A stretch of 63,868 nucleotides of DNA from Paulinella micropora (GCA_009731375.1 BJOX01000133.1:771516-835383); one strand, 5' to 3'; positions 1 through 11,988 are shown, numbered from the stretch's first letter. A program made the numbers and translations. Notes: a model not told the origin generated them from the letters alone.

Positions 1-236
<236 letters not shown>

Positions 237-252
237 CGGCTCTGCTTGCGGC

Positions 253-289
253 TTGTTTCTTATACATTGTTCTATCGATCGATCTATCC

Positions 290-327
<38 letters not shown>

Positions 328-525
328 ATATATATATATCTATCTATCTATCTATCTATCCATCCATCCATCCATCCATGTATCTATCTATCTATCTATC
401 TATGTATCTCTCTATCTATCTATCTATCTATCTATCTATCCATCCATCCATCCATCCATCCATGTATCTATCTATCCATCTATCTATCTATCTATCTATC
501 TATCCATCCATCCATCCATTCATCC

Positions 526-557
<32 letters not shown>

Positions 558-1216
558 CTTAGGTCCTCTCCTATGTCTGATGGTAGTGCGATGTCTGTTG
601 GCGCCCTCATCCTTAGACGATGAAGACGAGGTGAACGCTATCCAACGATCTATCCATATATCTATGAATCTATCCACCCAACTTCCTATCTTTCTCTCTA
701 TCTCTCTATCTCTCTACCTTTCTATCTTTCTATCTTTCTATCCTTACACGATGACGAGGAGGTCAAAGCTATCCAACGATCTACCCTTCTATCTCTCTAT
801 CTCTCTATCTCTCTATTCTCTCTACCTTTCTAAGTTTCTATCTTTCTATTTTTCTATCCTTACACGATGACTAGCAGGTCAAAGCTATCCAACGATCTAC
901 CCTTCAATCTTTCTATCTTTCTATTTCTCTATCTCTCTATCTCGTTATCTTTCTATCCAACGATCTATCTATCAATCTATGAATCTATGCACCCAACTTC
1001 CTATCTCTCTATCTCTCTATCTCTCTATCTCTCTATCTCTCTACCTTTCTACCTTTCTACCTTTCTATCTTTCTATTTTTCTATCTTTCTATCTTATGTA
1101 TGTCTTCGGATATGTAGAGCTGATAGATCAAACATATCTTTCTATCTTTCCATATTTCTATCTATCTATCTTTCTTTCGTTCTCTCTCTCTCTCTCTTTC
1201 TTTCTATCTATCTGTT

Positions 1217-1261
<45 letters not shown>

Positions 1262-1300
1262 ATCTTTCTTTCTTTCTTTCTTTCTTTCGTTCTATCTACC
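253..1300. repeat. (TATC)n/(CATC)n array grading into degenerate CTAT/CTTT units
   Basis: TATC and CATC tetranucleotides occupy 270-557. From about 610 the array carries imperfect units that each include the phrase GCTATCCAACGATCTA (near 635, 765 and 885, with a shortened version near 957). These are separated by CTCT/TTTC runs, so a minisatellite of roughly 100-130 bp lies within the microsatellite. It ends in (CTTT)n near 1240-1290. Confidence 0.85.
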
Positions 1301-1960
1301 TATCAGGCGATGGACGATCGTTTGCTCCCTAGTCTACCCCGTATGTCTAACCGTCATTCTAGAACACCCAGAAGTCCGGGCTTCTGGTGCCACTTTCCGG
1401 TTTTCTTCCCTGAAAAGCCTGGCCTGAGGTGCCACTTCCACACTGAACCAGGAAAATCTGAGGTGGTGGTGTAGAACGGACCTAGCCGAGGCCGACCTCG
1501 CCTATCTGGACATACCCGTGTATGCATCTATTAAACATAGACAAAAAAACAGCGGGGTTCCCGGGGAAGCGTCCACAACTTACTGGACAACTTCCCGAAA
1601 AATTGCCATCTTAGCTTTTCTATCTCTACGTATATTATTGGTTCATGGATGCCTATGTCTTCGGATATGCAGAGCTGATAGACCAAACATATCTCGGTTC
1701 AGGTGCTCGGACGATCGCTTGCTCACGAGCTTAGCTTACATGTCTAAGCAGGCTAATCTAAACATACACACAAACAGCGGTTCCCGGGGAAGCGTCCACA
1801 GTTACTGGACAACTCCCGAAAAATTGTCATCTTAGCTTTTCTATCTCTACCTATCTATCTATCGATTTGCTTCAGGTCGCGGACGATCGCATGCTCACTA
1901 GCTTAGCTTACATGTCTAATCGCGCTGACCTCACTTATCTGGGCGTGGTAGAAACCTTAC
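1300..1960. repeat. Low-copy sequence with internal direct duplications
   Basis: No gene is recognised. Segment 1540-1640 recurs at 1775-1845 (shared GGTTCCCGGGGAAGCGTCCAC). A GGACGATCG..TTGCTCAC phrase near 1700 recurs near 1875 and, decayed, near 1312. A TATGTCTTCGGATATG phrase near 1100 recurs near 1655. The region is therefore built from a tandemly duplicated unit of roughly 200-250 bp. Confidence 0.7.
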
Positions 1961-1979
1961 GCGATGGTCACCACGAACT

Positions 1980-1982
1980 ATG

Positions 1983-2039
<57 letters not shown>

Positions 2040-2067
2040 GTTATTGTTATTATGATTATTATTGTTA

Positions 2068-2122
<55 letters not shown>
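1980..2122. repeat. (TTA)n triplet repeat
   Basis: ATT/TTA trinucleotide tract with occasional G and C substitutions, lying directly upstream of a tRNA-like SINE head. Poly-Ile, poly-Asn and poly-Tyr frames across it are translation artefacts. Confidence 0.95.
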
Positions 2123-2350
2123 GGACACCGTGAAAGCCCAGTGGTCAAGTTCTACCATCTGGGCCCTGTCGCCAGTTCGATTCCCGTCGGTGCCACCAGT
2201 ATTTTCATTGAACATACCGGTCCGTCTGGAAGTGTTGGAACTGCCCGTGCGGGGGTGTCATTAGAGCCTATCGTCAATTCTTCGTACTCCCCTCACGGGT
2301 GAGACGATGGAGGCGCATGTGCAGATTTGCATCAGCCATTGACAGAGAAG
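2123..2350 (+). mobile_element. tRNA-derived SINE-like element, copy 1
   Basis: The head starts GGACACCG and looks like a decayed tRNA. A box-A-like segment ending GCCCAGTGG lies near 2134-2144. A box-B-like AGTTCGATTCC lies at 2174-2184, and a 3' GGTGCCACC complements the 5' end imperfectly. About 150 bp of tRNA-unrelated body follows, then a (TTA)n tract from 2352. Head, body and simple-repeat tail is SINE architecture. The T-stem and acceptor mismatches argue against a working tRNA gene. Source tRNA unknown. Confidence 0.6.
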
Positions 2351-2351
2351 C

Positions 2352-2353
2352 AC

Positions 2354-2416
<63 letters not shown>

Positions 2417-2422
2417 TATTAC

Positions 2423-2482
<60 letters not shown>

Positions 2483-2540
2483 TATTAATGGAGGCACATG
2501 TCCAGGATCTGGATCTGATGCTATAGTCTGAGGAAGCCTA

Positions 2541-2631
<91 letters not shown>
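2352..2631. repeat. Two (TTA)n tracts flanking a SINE-body fragment
   Basis: TTA tracts at 2352-2487 and 2543-2631 bracket a ~55-bp piece starting ATGGAGGCACATGT. That piece is similar to the end of the SINE body near 2310 (ATGGAGGCGCATGT), so it is probably a 5'-truncated copy with its own tail. Confidence 0.7.
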
Positions 2632-2632
<1 letters not shown>

Positions 2633-2680
2633 GGACACCGTGATAGCCCAGTGGTCAAGTTCTACCATCTGGGCCCTGTC
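2632..2680 (+). mobile_element. tRNA-derived SINE-like element, copy 2 (cut by gap)
   Basis: The first 49 bases match the head of copy 1 almost exactly and include TAGCCCAGTGG, a perfect fit to the pol III box A consensus. The copy runs into the N gap, so its box B is not visible. Like copy 1 it directly follows a (TTA)n tract. Confidence 0.6.
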
Positions 2681-3444
2681 NNNNNNNNNNNNNNNNNNNN
2701 NNNNNNNNNNNNNNNNNNNNNNNNNNNNNNNNNNNNNNNNNNNNNNNNNNNNNNNNNNNNNNNNNNNNNNNNNNNNNNNNNNNNNNNNNNNNNNNNNNNN
2801 NNNNNNNNNNNNNNNNNNNNNNNNNNNNNNNNNNNNNNNNNNNNNNNNNNNNNNNNNNNNNNNNNNNNNNNNNNNNNNNNNNNNNNNNNNNNNNNNNNNN
2901 NNNNNNNNNNNNNNNNNNNNNNNNNNNNNNNNNNNNNNNNNNNNNNNNNNNNNNNNNNNNNNNNNNNNNNNNNNNNNNNNNNNNNNNNNNNNNNNNNNNN
3001 NNNNNNNNNNNNNNNNNNNNNNNNNNNNNNNNNNNNNNNNNNNNNNNNNNNNNNNNNNNNNNNNNNNNNNNNNNNNNNNNNNNNNNNNNNNNNNNNNNNN
3101 NNNNNNNNNNNNNNNNNNNNNNNNNNNNNNNNNNNNNNNNNNNNNNNNNNNNNNNNNNNNNNNNNNNNNNNNNNNNNNNNNNNNNNNNNNNNNNNNNNNN
3201 NNNNNNNNNNNNNNNNNNNNNNNNNNNNNNNNNNNNNNNNNNNNNNNNNNNNNNNNNNNNNNNNNNNNNNNNNNNNNNNNNNNNNNNNNNNNNNNNNNNN
3301 NNNNNNNNNNNNNNNNNNNNNNNNNNNNNNNNNNNNNNNNNNNNNNNNNNNNNNNNNNNNNNNNNNNNNNNNNNNNNNNNNNNNNNNNNNNNNNNNNNNN
3401 NNNNNNNNNNNNNNNNNNNNNNNNNNNNNNNNNNNNNNNNNNNN
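2681..3444. other. Assembly gap (764 N)
   Basis: Run of N. Open frames through it consist of undefined residues and carry no information. Confidence 1.
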
Positions 3445-3774
3445 ACGGGCCCAGCACACCCACACCATCCCCTAATTCTCTGTCTGTCGACAGATGGCAC
3501 CCATTTCAAAAAACCAAGCCCAAGGGAGAGTCAGTGACACCTCAAGTGGCCTTGGTTCACTCCGTGGAGTAAGTGATGAGATCAACTGATGAAATATCGA
3601 CTAATGTCAGAAAAAAGGAGCTTCTGATTTCGTCAACCAGGAAGTCTGTGGGTAACGTATTAACCCGATGCCCAGCTAAGCCGTGCTGTTTGCACGGAAG
3701 GGACGATACAGACAATACCAAATCTCCCTAGTACCAGGCGGGGCCAGGGCTCGTTCCATAAGCGCCCCTTGCAG

Positions 3775-3776
<2 letters not shown>
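3445..3776 (+). repeat. 547-bp dispersed repeat, partial copy
   Basis: It begins with the ACGGGCCCAGCACACCC block at the gap edge and passes through the internal GATATCGACTAATG junction (here AATATCGAC). It is cut after GCCCCTTGCAG, where a GATA array starts. It is one of eight copies in the window. No coding frame or family assignment is evident. Confidence 0.85.
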
Positions 3777-3834
<58 letters not shown>

Positions 3835-4111
3835 GGATGGATAGATAGATAGATGAGATAGATAGGATAGATAGTATGTGTCTATGCATATGTGTTTGCA
3901 GTGCTCAAACTGGGGTTGCACCTGCTTCTCCCTCTGCTGTCAAGGTAATCTATCTATCTACCTAACTACCTACCTACTTCCCTATCTATCTATCTATCTA
4001 CCTATCTATCTATCTATCTATCTATTTATCTAAAATTGGCCCTGTAGCGCCTGCTTCCCCTCCCTGCTGCCAAGGTATCTATCTAACTACCTAACTACCT
4101 ACCTACTTACC

Positions 4112-4170
<59 letters not shown>

Positions 4171-4345
4171 ATATATATATATCCACGCCCATAGATTAAA
4201 CATATCTATCTATCTATCCATCTATCTATACTCACTTACTTACTCACTTACTTACTCACTTACTCACTTACTCACTCGCTCACTCGCTCACTCGCTCACT
4301 CACTCACCTACTCACTCACTCACTTCTTCATTCCTTCATATATTT
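3777..4345. repeat. GATA/TATC arrays with duplicated spacer and (TCAC TTAC)n
   Basis: GATA array to ~3855. A GCTTCTCCCTCTGCTG spacer near 3923 then recurs as a variant near 4045, each followed by TATC and CTAC runs. 4230-4330 is a CTTACTCA octamer array. No coding potential. Confidence 0.85.
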
Positions 4346-4430
4346 AATCATGCATCTATTTCTACACAATGCTTGTTATATGTTTATCCGCCACTTTTAC
4401 AAAATGGAGTCAGGTTACCGGTAAAACTAC

Positions 4431-4525
4431 ATACGCGGCGCGCCAAATTTGACGTGTTTTGCGGGCTCGCCGGCCCGGCTCCGGCTCGTAGCCGCAAAAC
4501 ACGTCAAATTTGTGGCTAGCCGCAT
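4431..4525. repeat. Foldback element with perfect 21-bp inverted repeat
   Basis: Bases 4444-4464 are the exact reverse complement of 4492-4512, around a 27-base GC-rich loop. Outside the stem, GCGGCGCGCC and GGCTAGCCGC extend the pairing imperfectly. A related half-copy lies in the opposite orientation near 46050-46108. It could be a small foldback element or the remnant of a larger inverted-repeat transposon. Confidence 0.8.
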
Positions 4526-4589
4526 AATATATATAACTAATTATGTAGGCCACTGCCCCGAGGGATCAACAGCAAGAAGAAGAAGAAAA

Positions 4590-4844
4590 AGGTATGTATG
4601 TATGTATGTATGTATGTATGTATGTATGTATATATGTATGATGAATGAATGGTACCGCGCCCAAGAGCGATACAAACACACATAGATAAACACACATAGA
4701 TAAATACACACACATATACTCATACATGTACACTTCTTGCTCTGAATCTTCCCTCTCCACACACAAATACACATACACATACACATAAACATGCAACACA
4801 TCATTTCTGCTTGCAGCCATCGCTTCCTTGGGATCAACGCGCCT
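4590..4844. repeat. (TATG)n and (CACA)n simple repeats
   Basis: GTAT tetranucleotides at 4590-4640, then a CACATA-rich stretch up to the gap. No gene signal. Confidence 0.8.
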
Positions 4845-5092
4845 NNNNNNNNNNNNNNNNNNNNNNNNNNNNNNNNNNNNNNNNNNNNNNNNNNNNNNNN
4901 NNNNNNNNNNNNNNNNNNNNNNNNNNNNNNNNNNNNNNNNNNNNNNNNNNNNNNNNNNNNNNNNNNNNNNNNNNNNNNNNNNNNNNNNNNNNNNNNNNNN
5001 NNNNNNNNNNNNNNNNNNNNNNNNNNNNNNNNNNNNNNNNNNNNCCCCCCCCCCCCCCCCCCCCCCTCTGGCCCCCCCCCCCCCCCCCCCCC
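4845..5092. other. Assembly gap (200 N) followed by poly-C
   Basis: The N run at 4845-5044 is followed by two C homopolymers at 5045-5092. Poly-C or poly-G also borders other gaps here (34270, 36357, 45869, 52889, 59535), so the tracts may be sequencing artefacts or true G-rich barriers. Confidence 0.9.
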
Positions 5093-5179
5093 ACACATAC
5101 ACACACCCTTCTCTCTCTATCCAACCCATCCCTCTGAAAGTGAAGTTGCAGTGGAAACAAGCCAACATGTATGAGTATA

Positions 5180-5820
5180 TATATGTGTGGTGTGCGTGTG
5201 TGTGTGTGTATGTGTTTATCTATGTGTATTTTCTATCCGTTTGAATAGAAAGTGAACAGAGTAGGCAGTAGTGGAGAGCAAACAGCAAACATGTATGAGT
5301 GTGTGTGTGTGTGTGTTGTTTATGTGTGTGTGTGTTTCTATTAGCTTGATTGTGTAGAAAGAGGGAAAGTTGCAGAGCAAGCAGTAGGCAGCAAACAGCA
5401 AAAACATGTATGAGTATGTGTGTGTTTATGTGTGTGTGTTTATCTCTGTGTGTGTGAGTGTGTTTCTATCGGTTTAGGTAGCAAGTGCAATTTCAAGAGC
5501 AAGCACTGGGGCAGCAAAAGAGCAAAAACATGTATAAGTGTGTGTGTGTTTATCTGTATGTGTGTGTGTGTTTCTATCAGGTTTAGGTAGCAAGTGCAAT
5601 TTTCAAGAGCAAGCACTGGGGCAGCAAAGAGCTAAACATGTATAAGTATGTGTGTGTTTATCGTGTGTGTGTGTGAGTGTGTTTCTATTGGTTTAGGTAG
5701 CAAGTGCAATTTCAAGAGCAAGCACTGGGGCAGCAAAGACAGCAAAAACATGTATAAGTATGTGTGTGTTTATCTGTGTGTGTGTGTGTGTGTGTGTTTT
5801 TCTATCGGTTTAGGTCAAAC
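5180..5820. repeat. ~105-125-bp tandem repeat with (TG)n core
   Basis: Five units, each containing AGCAAACAGCAAA or GCAGCAAAGAGC, then ACATGTAT(A/G)AGT, a TG-rich run, TTTATC and TCTATCGGTTTAGG. Later units share GGTAGCAAGTGCAATTTC. The period is about 105-125 bp with length variation in the TG runs. Confidence 0.8.
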
Positions 5821-5854
5821 AGCTAAAGCATAGCTGCACAGTAGACAACAAAAA

Positions 5855-5873
5855 CATAATCATAATAATAATC

Positions 5874-5933
<60 letters not shown>

Positions 5934-6116
5934 TATCTCCTGCCAATTGCTGAGCCAAAAGGCCATGTGCATCCAGTCCTCCATTCCATAAGGAAAGTCT
6001 CCACACCAATCGGTGGAATAAAGGAAGTGACGGCATAGAACATTACTCTAGGAGCTTTATACCAATCAGCCCATGGAAAGGGACCGATGGCCTATGTACT
6101 CCCTAATAATGATAGC

Positions 6117-6151
<35 letters not shown>

Positions 6152-6170
6152 TAATAATAATATGTATGTA
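5855..6170. repeat. (AAT)n tracts flanking a short unique segment
   Basis: AAT/ATA tracts at 5855-5933 and 6110-6165 bracket ~175 bp of low-copy sequence (5934-6108). The triplet-repeat-bracketed layout resembles the SINE cluster near 2.1-2.6 kb, but no box A or box B is visible here. Confidence 0.6.
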
Positions 6171-6274
6171 TGTGTCTTTGCGCCTGTGTGTGTTTGTGTG
6201 TGTGTGTGTGTGTTGAATGAACAGTAAAGAGTGAAAATCCAGAGACAGCACTTGCCGCAGGCTATCTATCTATG

Positions 6275-6349
<75 letters not shown>

Positions 6350-6360
6350 TTATCTCTATA

Positions 6361-6393
<33 letters not shown>

Positions 6394-6439
6394 CTATCTA
6401 TCTAACGTAGTAAGAGTCTACCCACAGCCCCACTTGATG

Positions 6440-6476
<37 letters not shown>

Positions 6477-6590
6477 AATGATATGGTAGAGAGTGAAGAC
6501 CCAGACACAGCACTAGCCGCAGCAAATAGCAAGAGCCTACCCACAGCCCCTCTCAGAGAACCTAGCATGTCGACCGTCTGGACAGGTAGA

Positions 6591-6627
<37 letters not shown>

Positions 6628-7189
6628 GTCTGTCTGTCTATCTATTTATCTATCTTTCTTTCTTTCTTTCTGTCTTTCTTTCTGTCTTTCTTTCTTCCTT
6701 CCTTCCTTCCTTCCTTCCTTCCTTTCTTTCTTTCTTTCTTTCTTTCTTTCTACCCACAGCCCCTCTCAGAGAACCTAGCATGTCGACCGTCTGGACAGGT
6801 AGATATCTATCTAACTATCTATCTATCTATCTATCTATCTATATCTTTCCTTCTTTCTTTCTTTCTTTCCTTCTTTCCTTCTTTCTTTCTTTCTTTCTTT
6901 CTTCCTTCCTTCCTTTCTTTCCTTCTTTCTTTCTTTCTTCCTTCCTTCCTTCCTTTCTTCCTTCCTTCCTTCCTTCCTTTCTTCCTTTCTTTCTTTCTTT
7001 CTTCCTTCCTTCCTTCCTTCCTTCCTTCCTTTCTTTCTTTCTTTCTTTCTTTCTACCCACCCCACCACTCAGAGAACCAAGCATGGCGACCGTCTGGACA
7101 GGTGTCTGTATGCCCAGAGATAGATGGATGGATGGATGGATGGATGGATAGCCACCCATCTATATATCTATCTATCTATCTATCTATCG

Positions 7190-7229
<40 letters not shown>

Positions 7230-7297
7230 GATCTATCTATCTACCTATCTAAGAGTCGACCCACCGCCCCACTTAGGGAAACAAACAGATAGGTAGG

Positions 7298-7356
<59 letters not shown>

Positions 7357-7405
7357 GTAGGTAGGTAGGTAGGTAGGTAGGTAGGTAGGTAGGTAGGTAG
7401 GTAGG

Positions 7406-7440
<35 letters not shown>
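6361..7440 (+). repeat. Left arm of a 1.08-kb perfect inverted duplication
   Basis: Positions pair with 7680-8759 such that left plus right coordinates equal 15120. The arm contains (TG)n, TATC, CTTT/CTTC runs and three copies of a CCCCTCTCAGAGAACC spacer. Imperfect microsatellite interruptions are mirrored exactly in the other arm, including 234-, 106- and 77-residue simple-repeat frames. Such identity in hypermutable sequence means a very recent event or an assembly artefact. Confidence 0.9.
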
Positions 7441-7442
<2 letters not shown>

Positions 7443-7548
7443 GGATGGATGAATGGATGGATGGATGGATGGATAGACAGACAGACAGATAAACAGATAA
7501 ACAGATGGATAGCTATAGGCATTCACTCATTAGTCCAGATGATTGACA

Positions 7549-7620
<72 letters not shown>

Positions 7621-7645
7621 GATCTATCGATCTATCGATCTATCG

Positions 7646-7679
<34 letters not shown>
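7441..7679 (+). repeat. Spacer between inverted arms, itself duplicated in inverse at 8733-8971
   Basis: Contains the unique phrase GGCATTCACTCATTAGTCC and a run of CGATCTAT units. The same sequence occurs in reverse complement at 8733-8971 (coordinate sum 16412). The order over the locus is therefore A, B, A-inverse, B-inverse. Confidence 0.88.
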
Positions 7680-7714
<35 letters not shown>

Positions 7715-7763
7715 CCTACCTACCTACCTACCTACCTACCTACCTACCTACCTACCTACCTAC

Positions 7764-7822
<59 letters not shown>

Positions 7823-7890
7823 CCTACCTATCTGTTTGTTTCCCTAAGTGGGGCGGTGGGTCGACTCTTAGATAGGTAGATAGATAGATC

Positions 7891-7930
<40 letters not shown>

Positions 7931-8492
7931 CGATAGATAGATAGATAGATAGATATATAGATGGGTGGCTATCCATCCATCCATCCATCCATCCATCTAT
8001 CTCTGGGCATACAGACACCTGTCCAGACGGTCGCCATGCTTGGTTCTCTGAGTGGTGGGGTGGGTAGAAAGAAAGAAAGAAAGAAAGAAAGGAAGGAAGG
8101 AAGGAAGGAAGGAAGGAAGAAAGAAAGAAAGAAAGGAAGAAAGGAAGGAAGGAAGGAAGGAAGAAAGGAAGGAAGGAAGGAAGAAAGAAAGAAAGAAGGA
8201 AAGAAAGGAAGGAAGGAAGAAAGAAAGAAAGAAAGAAAGAAGGAAAGAAGGAAAGAAAGAAAGAAAGAAGGAAAGATATAGATAGATAGATAGATAGATA
8301 GATAGTTAGATAGATATCTACCTGTCCAGACGGTCGACATGCTAGGTTCTCTGAGAGGGGCTGTGGGTAGAAAGAAAGAAAGAAAGAAAGAAAGAAAGGA
8401 AGGAAGGAAGGAAGGAAGGAAGGAAGAAAGAAAGACAGAAAGAAAGACAGAAAGAAAGAAAGAAAGATAGATAAATAGATAGACAGACAGAC

Positions 8493-8529
<37 letters not shown>

Positions 8530-8643
8530 TCTACCTGTCCAGACGGTCGACATGCTAGGTTCTCTGAGAGGGGCTGTGGGTAGGCTCTTGCTATTTGCTG
8601 CGGCTAGTGCTGTGTCTGGGTCTTCACTCTCTACCATATCATT

Positions 8644-8680
<37 letters not shown>

Positions 8681-8726
8681 CATCAAGTGGGGCTGTGGGT
8701 AGACTCTTACTACGTTAGATAGATAG

Positions 8727-8759
<33 letters not shown>
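7680..8759 (-). repeat. Right arm of the 1.08-kb inverted duplication
   Basis: Reverse complement of 6361-7440 with every checked landmark conserved, for example AACGTAG at 6404 against CTACGTT ending at 8716. GAAA/GAAG purine tracts occupy 8069-8275 and 8369-8466. Confidence 0.9.
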
Positions 8760-8766
<7 letters not shown>

Positions 8767-8791
8767 CGATAGATCGATAGATCGATAGATC

Positions 8792-8863
<72 letters not shown>

Positions 8864-9118
8864 TGTCAATCATCTGGACTAATGAGTGAATGCCTATAGC
8901 TATCCATCTGTTTATCTGTTTATCTGTCTGTCTGTCTATCCATCCATCCATCCATCCATTCATCCATCCATCTATCTATCTATCTGTCTATCTATCTATC
9001 TATCTACCTACCTACCTACCTACCTACCTATCTATCTATCTATCTATCTATCTATCCATCCATCCATCCATCCATCCATCTATCTATCTATATATCTATC
9101 TATCTATCTATCTATCTA
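8733..9118 (-). repeat. Inverse copy of the central spacer plus TATC/CCTA/CATC arrays
   Basis: 8733-8971 mirrors 7441-7679. Beyond that, the CCTA tract is much shorter (about 25 bp) than its counterpart near 7355 (about 52 bp), so homology fades in repeat-length differences. Confidence 0.8.
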
Positions 9119-9149
9119 GGGCCGCGGGGCCGGCCTGTCCCGATTACAC

Positions 9150-10710
9150 CAGGTATGCATGTATTGTATGTAATGAAATACAATCTAATGTAATGTAATG
9201 CAATGCAATGTAATGTAATGTAACGTAATGTATGTATTGTATGTAATGTAATACAATCTAATGTATTGTATGTATTGTATGTAATATAATACAATCTAAT
9301 GTATTGTATGTATTGTATGAAATGTAATACAATCTTATGTAATGTATTGTATGTATTGTATGTAATGTAATGTAATGTAATGAAATGTAATGTAATGTAT
9401 GTATTGTATGTAATAGAATACAATCTTATGTATTGTATGTATTGTATGAAATGTAATACAATCTTATGTAATGTAATGTAATGTAATGCAATGTAATGTA
9501 TGTATTGTATGTGTTGTGTGTAATGTAATAGCAATCTGATGTATTGTATGTATTGTATGTAATATAATACAGTCTAATGTATTGTATGTATTGTATGAAA
9601 TGTAATACAATCTTATGTAATGTAATGTATTGTATGTAATGTAATGTAATGTAATGTAATCTAATGTAATGTAATGTATGTATTGTATGTAATGTAATAC
9701 AATCTAATTTATTGTATGTATTGTTGTAATGTAATACAATCTAATGTATTGTATGTATTGTATGTAATATAATACAATCTCCGATAAATGAATTACATTA
9801 GATTGTATTACTTTACATGCAATACATACAATACATTAGATTGTATTACATTACATACAATACATACAATACATTAGTATGTATGTCATGTAATGCTAAT
9901 GTATTGTATGTATTGTATGTAATGTAATATAATCTAATGTAATGTAATGTATTGTATGTATTGTATGTAATGTAAGTAAATCTAATGTATTGTATGTATT
10001 GTATGTAATGTAATACAATCTAATGTAATGTAATGTATTGCATGTATTGTATGTAATGTAATACAATCTAATGTAATGTAATTTAATGTAATGTATTGTA
10101 TGTAATGTAGTGCAATCTAATGTAATGTAATATATGAAATGTATTGTATGTAATGTAATGCAATCCTATGTAATGTAATGTAATATAATGTAATGTAATG
10201 TAATGTAATGTAATATAATGTAATGTAATGTAATGTAATATATTGTAATATAATGGAATATAATGTAATGTAATGTAATGTAGTGCAATGTAGTGTAGTG
10301 TAATGTAATGTAATGTAATGTAATGTCATGTCATGTCATATCATATCATGTCATTTCATTTCGTGTCATGTAATGTAATGTCATGTAATCGAAATCTATT
10401 GTATTGTAATGTAATGTAATGTAATGTGATGTAAATGTAAATGTAATGTGATGTAATTTCGTGTCATGTCATGTCATTTCATGTAATGTAATGTAATGTA
10501 ATGTAATGTAAATGTAATGTAAATGTAATGTAAATGTAATGTAAATGTAATGTAAATGTAATGTAAATGTAATGTGATGTGATGTAATGTAATGTAATGT
10601 AATGTAATGTAAATATCTTGCAATGTAATGTAATGTTTACATTACACTACATGACATGACATTACATTACATTACATTACATGTAATGCAATAAAATGTC
10701 ATGCAATGTA
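9150..10710. repeat. Pentanucleotide (TAATG)n satellite, ~1.56 kb
   Basis: Degenerate TAATG/TATTG pentamers form higher-order units around AATACAATCTAATGTATTG, repeated every ~40-60 bp in the first half. Strand polarity flips at 9790-9885 and again near 10637-10680, where the complement ACATTACATT appears. From ~10325 the unit drifts to TCATG, and 10500-10570 is a TGTAATGTAAA undecamer array. No coding potential. Confidence 0.92.
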
Positions 10711-10732
10711 ATATACCTCCCTACCTACCTAC

Positions 10733-10762
<30 letters not shown>

Positions 10763-10763
<1 letters not shown>

Positions 10764-10945
10764 ACATAGCGTTTACACGAACGTCCACGGCGGTGTGGGG
10801 GGCAGACAGTGTTATCTATCTATCTATCTATCTATCTATTTATCTATTTATCTATCTATCTATCTATCTATCTAAGCTATATACAATTGTATATATTATA
10901 TATATATATATGTGTGTGTGTGTGTATTATATATATATATATAAA

Positions 10946-10976
<31 letters not shown>

Positions 10977-11045
10977 ACATAGCGTTTACACGAACGTCCA
11001 CGGCGGTGTGGGGGGCAGGCAGTGTTATCTACCTACCTACCTATA

Positions 11046-11086
<41 letters not shown>

Positions 11087-11094
11087 ATCTATCC

Positions 11095-11127
<33 letters not shown>

Positions 11128-11285
11128 ATCTATATGTATATATATATATATAACATAGCTTGTACACGTCCACGGCGGTTTGGGGGGCAGGCAGTGTTAT
11201 CTATCTACCTACCTACCTATCTATCTATCTATCTAACATAGCGTTGACGCGAACGTCGACGGCCGTGTGGGGGACAGGCAGTGAC
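10763..11285 (+). repeat. Four copies of a ~50-bp minisatellite unit spaced by microsatellites
   Basis: Units begin AACATAGCGTTTACACGAAC and end GGCAGTGTTATCT at about 10763, 10976, 11152 and 11235. (TATC)n and (AT)n tracts of differing length separate them. The third unit has a deletion and the fourth is more diverged. Confidence 0.88.
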
Positions 11286-11553
11286 AGCGACGATACTGGT
11301 GCTTATTTTTCTATCTATATCTCTATCTCTATCTCTATCTTTATCTCTTTCTTTCTATCTGTCTACCTACGGATCTTCTTTCCGTTCACGTTCAACCAGC
11401 CATCTGCCCATCATATTGTCTATGTTTACCTGTATGTATACATGTGTGTGTGTGTGTATATAGGTATAGAGGCAGGGCAAGAGGCATGGGCAGGTTCTCC
11501 TCCTTCGCTTCGTATTACTTACAACCCTGGATGGATGGATGGATGGATGGATG

Positions 11554-11633
<80 letters not shown>

Positions 11634-11678
11634 CATAGATAGATACATAGATAGATACATAGATAGATAGATACATAC

Positions 11679-11732
<54 letters not shown>

Positions 11733-11798
11733 TCAAGGGCCAAGCCAAAGAAAAACTTTGCACCAAGCATTCTCCCAAAAAAACTATCTATCTATCTG

Positions 11799-11830
<32 letters not shown>

Positions 11831-11898
11831 CGTATCTATCTAAGCATTGTCCATTAGTGTTAGTGTTGCGACTTTGCTCAAGCAATTCTTTGAAAGCG

Positions 11899-11988
<90 letters not shown>

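Noticed and set aside
253-870. Long Tyr-Leu-Ser-Ile frames here and in all other TATC/GATA arrays
   Set aside because: They translate a tetranucleotide repeat, occur in several frames at once and have no unique sequence.
2123-2200. Functional tRNA gene
   Set aside because: T-stem and acceptor stem have several mismatches, and the unit is followed by a non-tRNA body and TTA tail; a SINE fits better.
1931-2302. Poly-Ile, poly-Asn and poly-Tyr proteins over triplet repeats
   Set aside because: Pure (TTA)n translated in all frames.
2261-3572. Long frames through N runs (also at 4541-5244, 36337-37170, 52468-53841)
   Set aside because: Most residues are undefined; the frames exist only because N cannot encode a stop.
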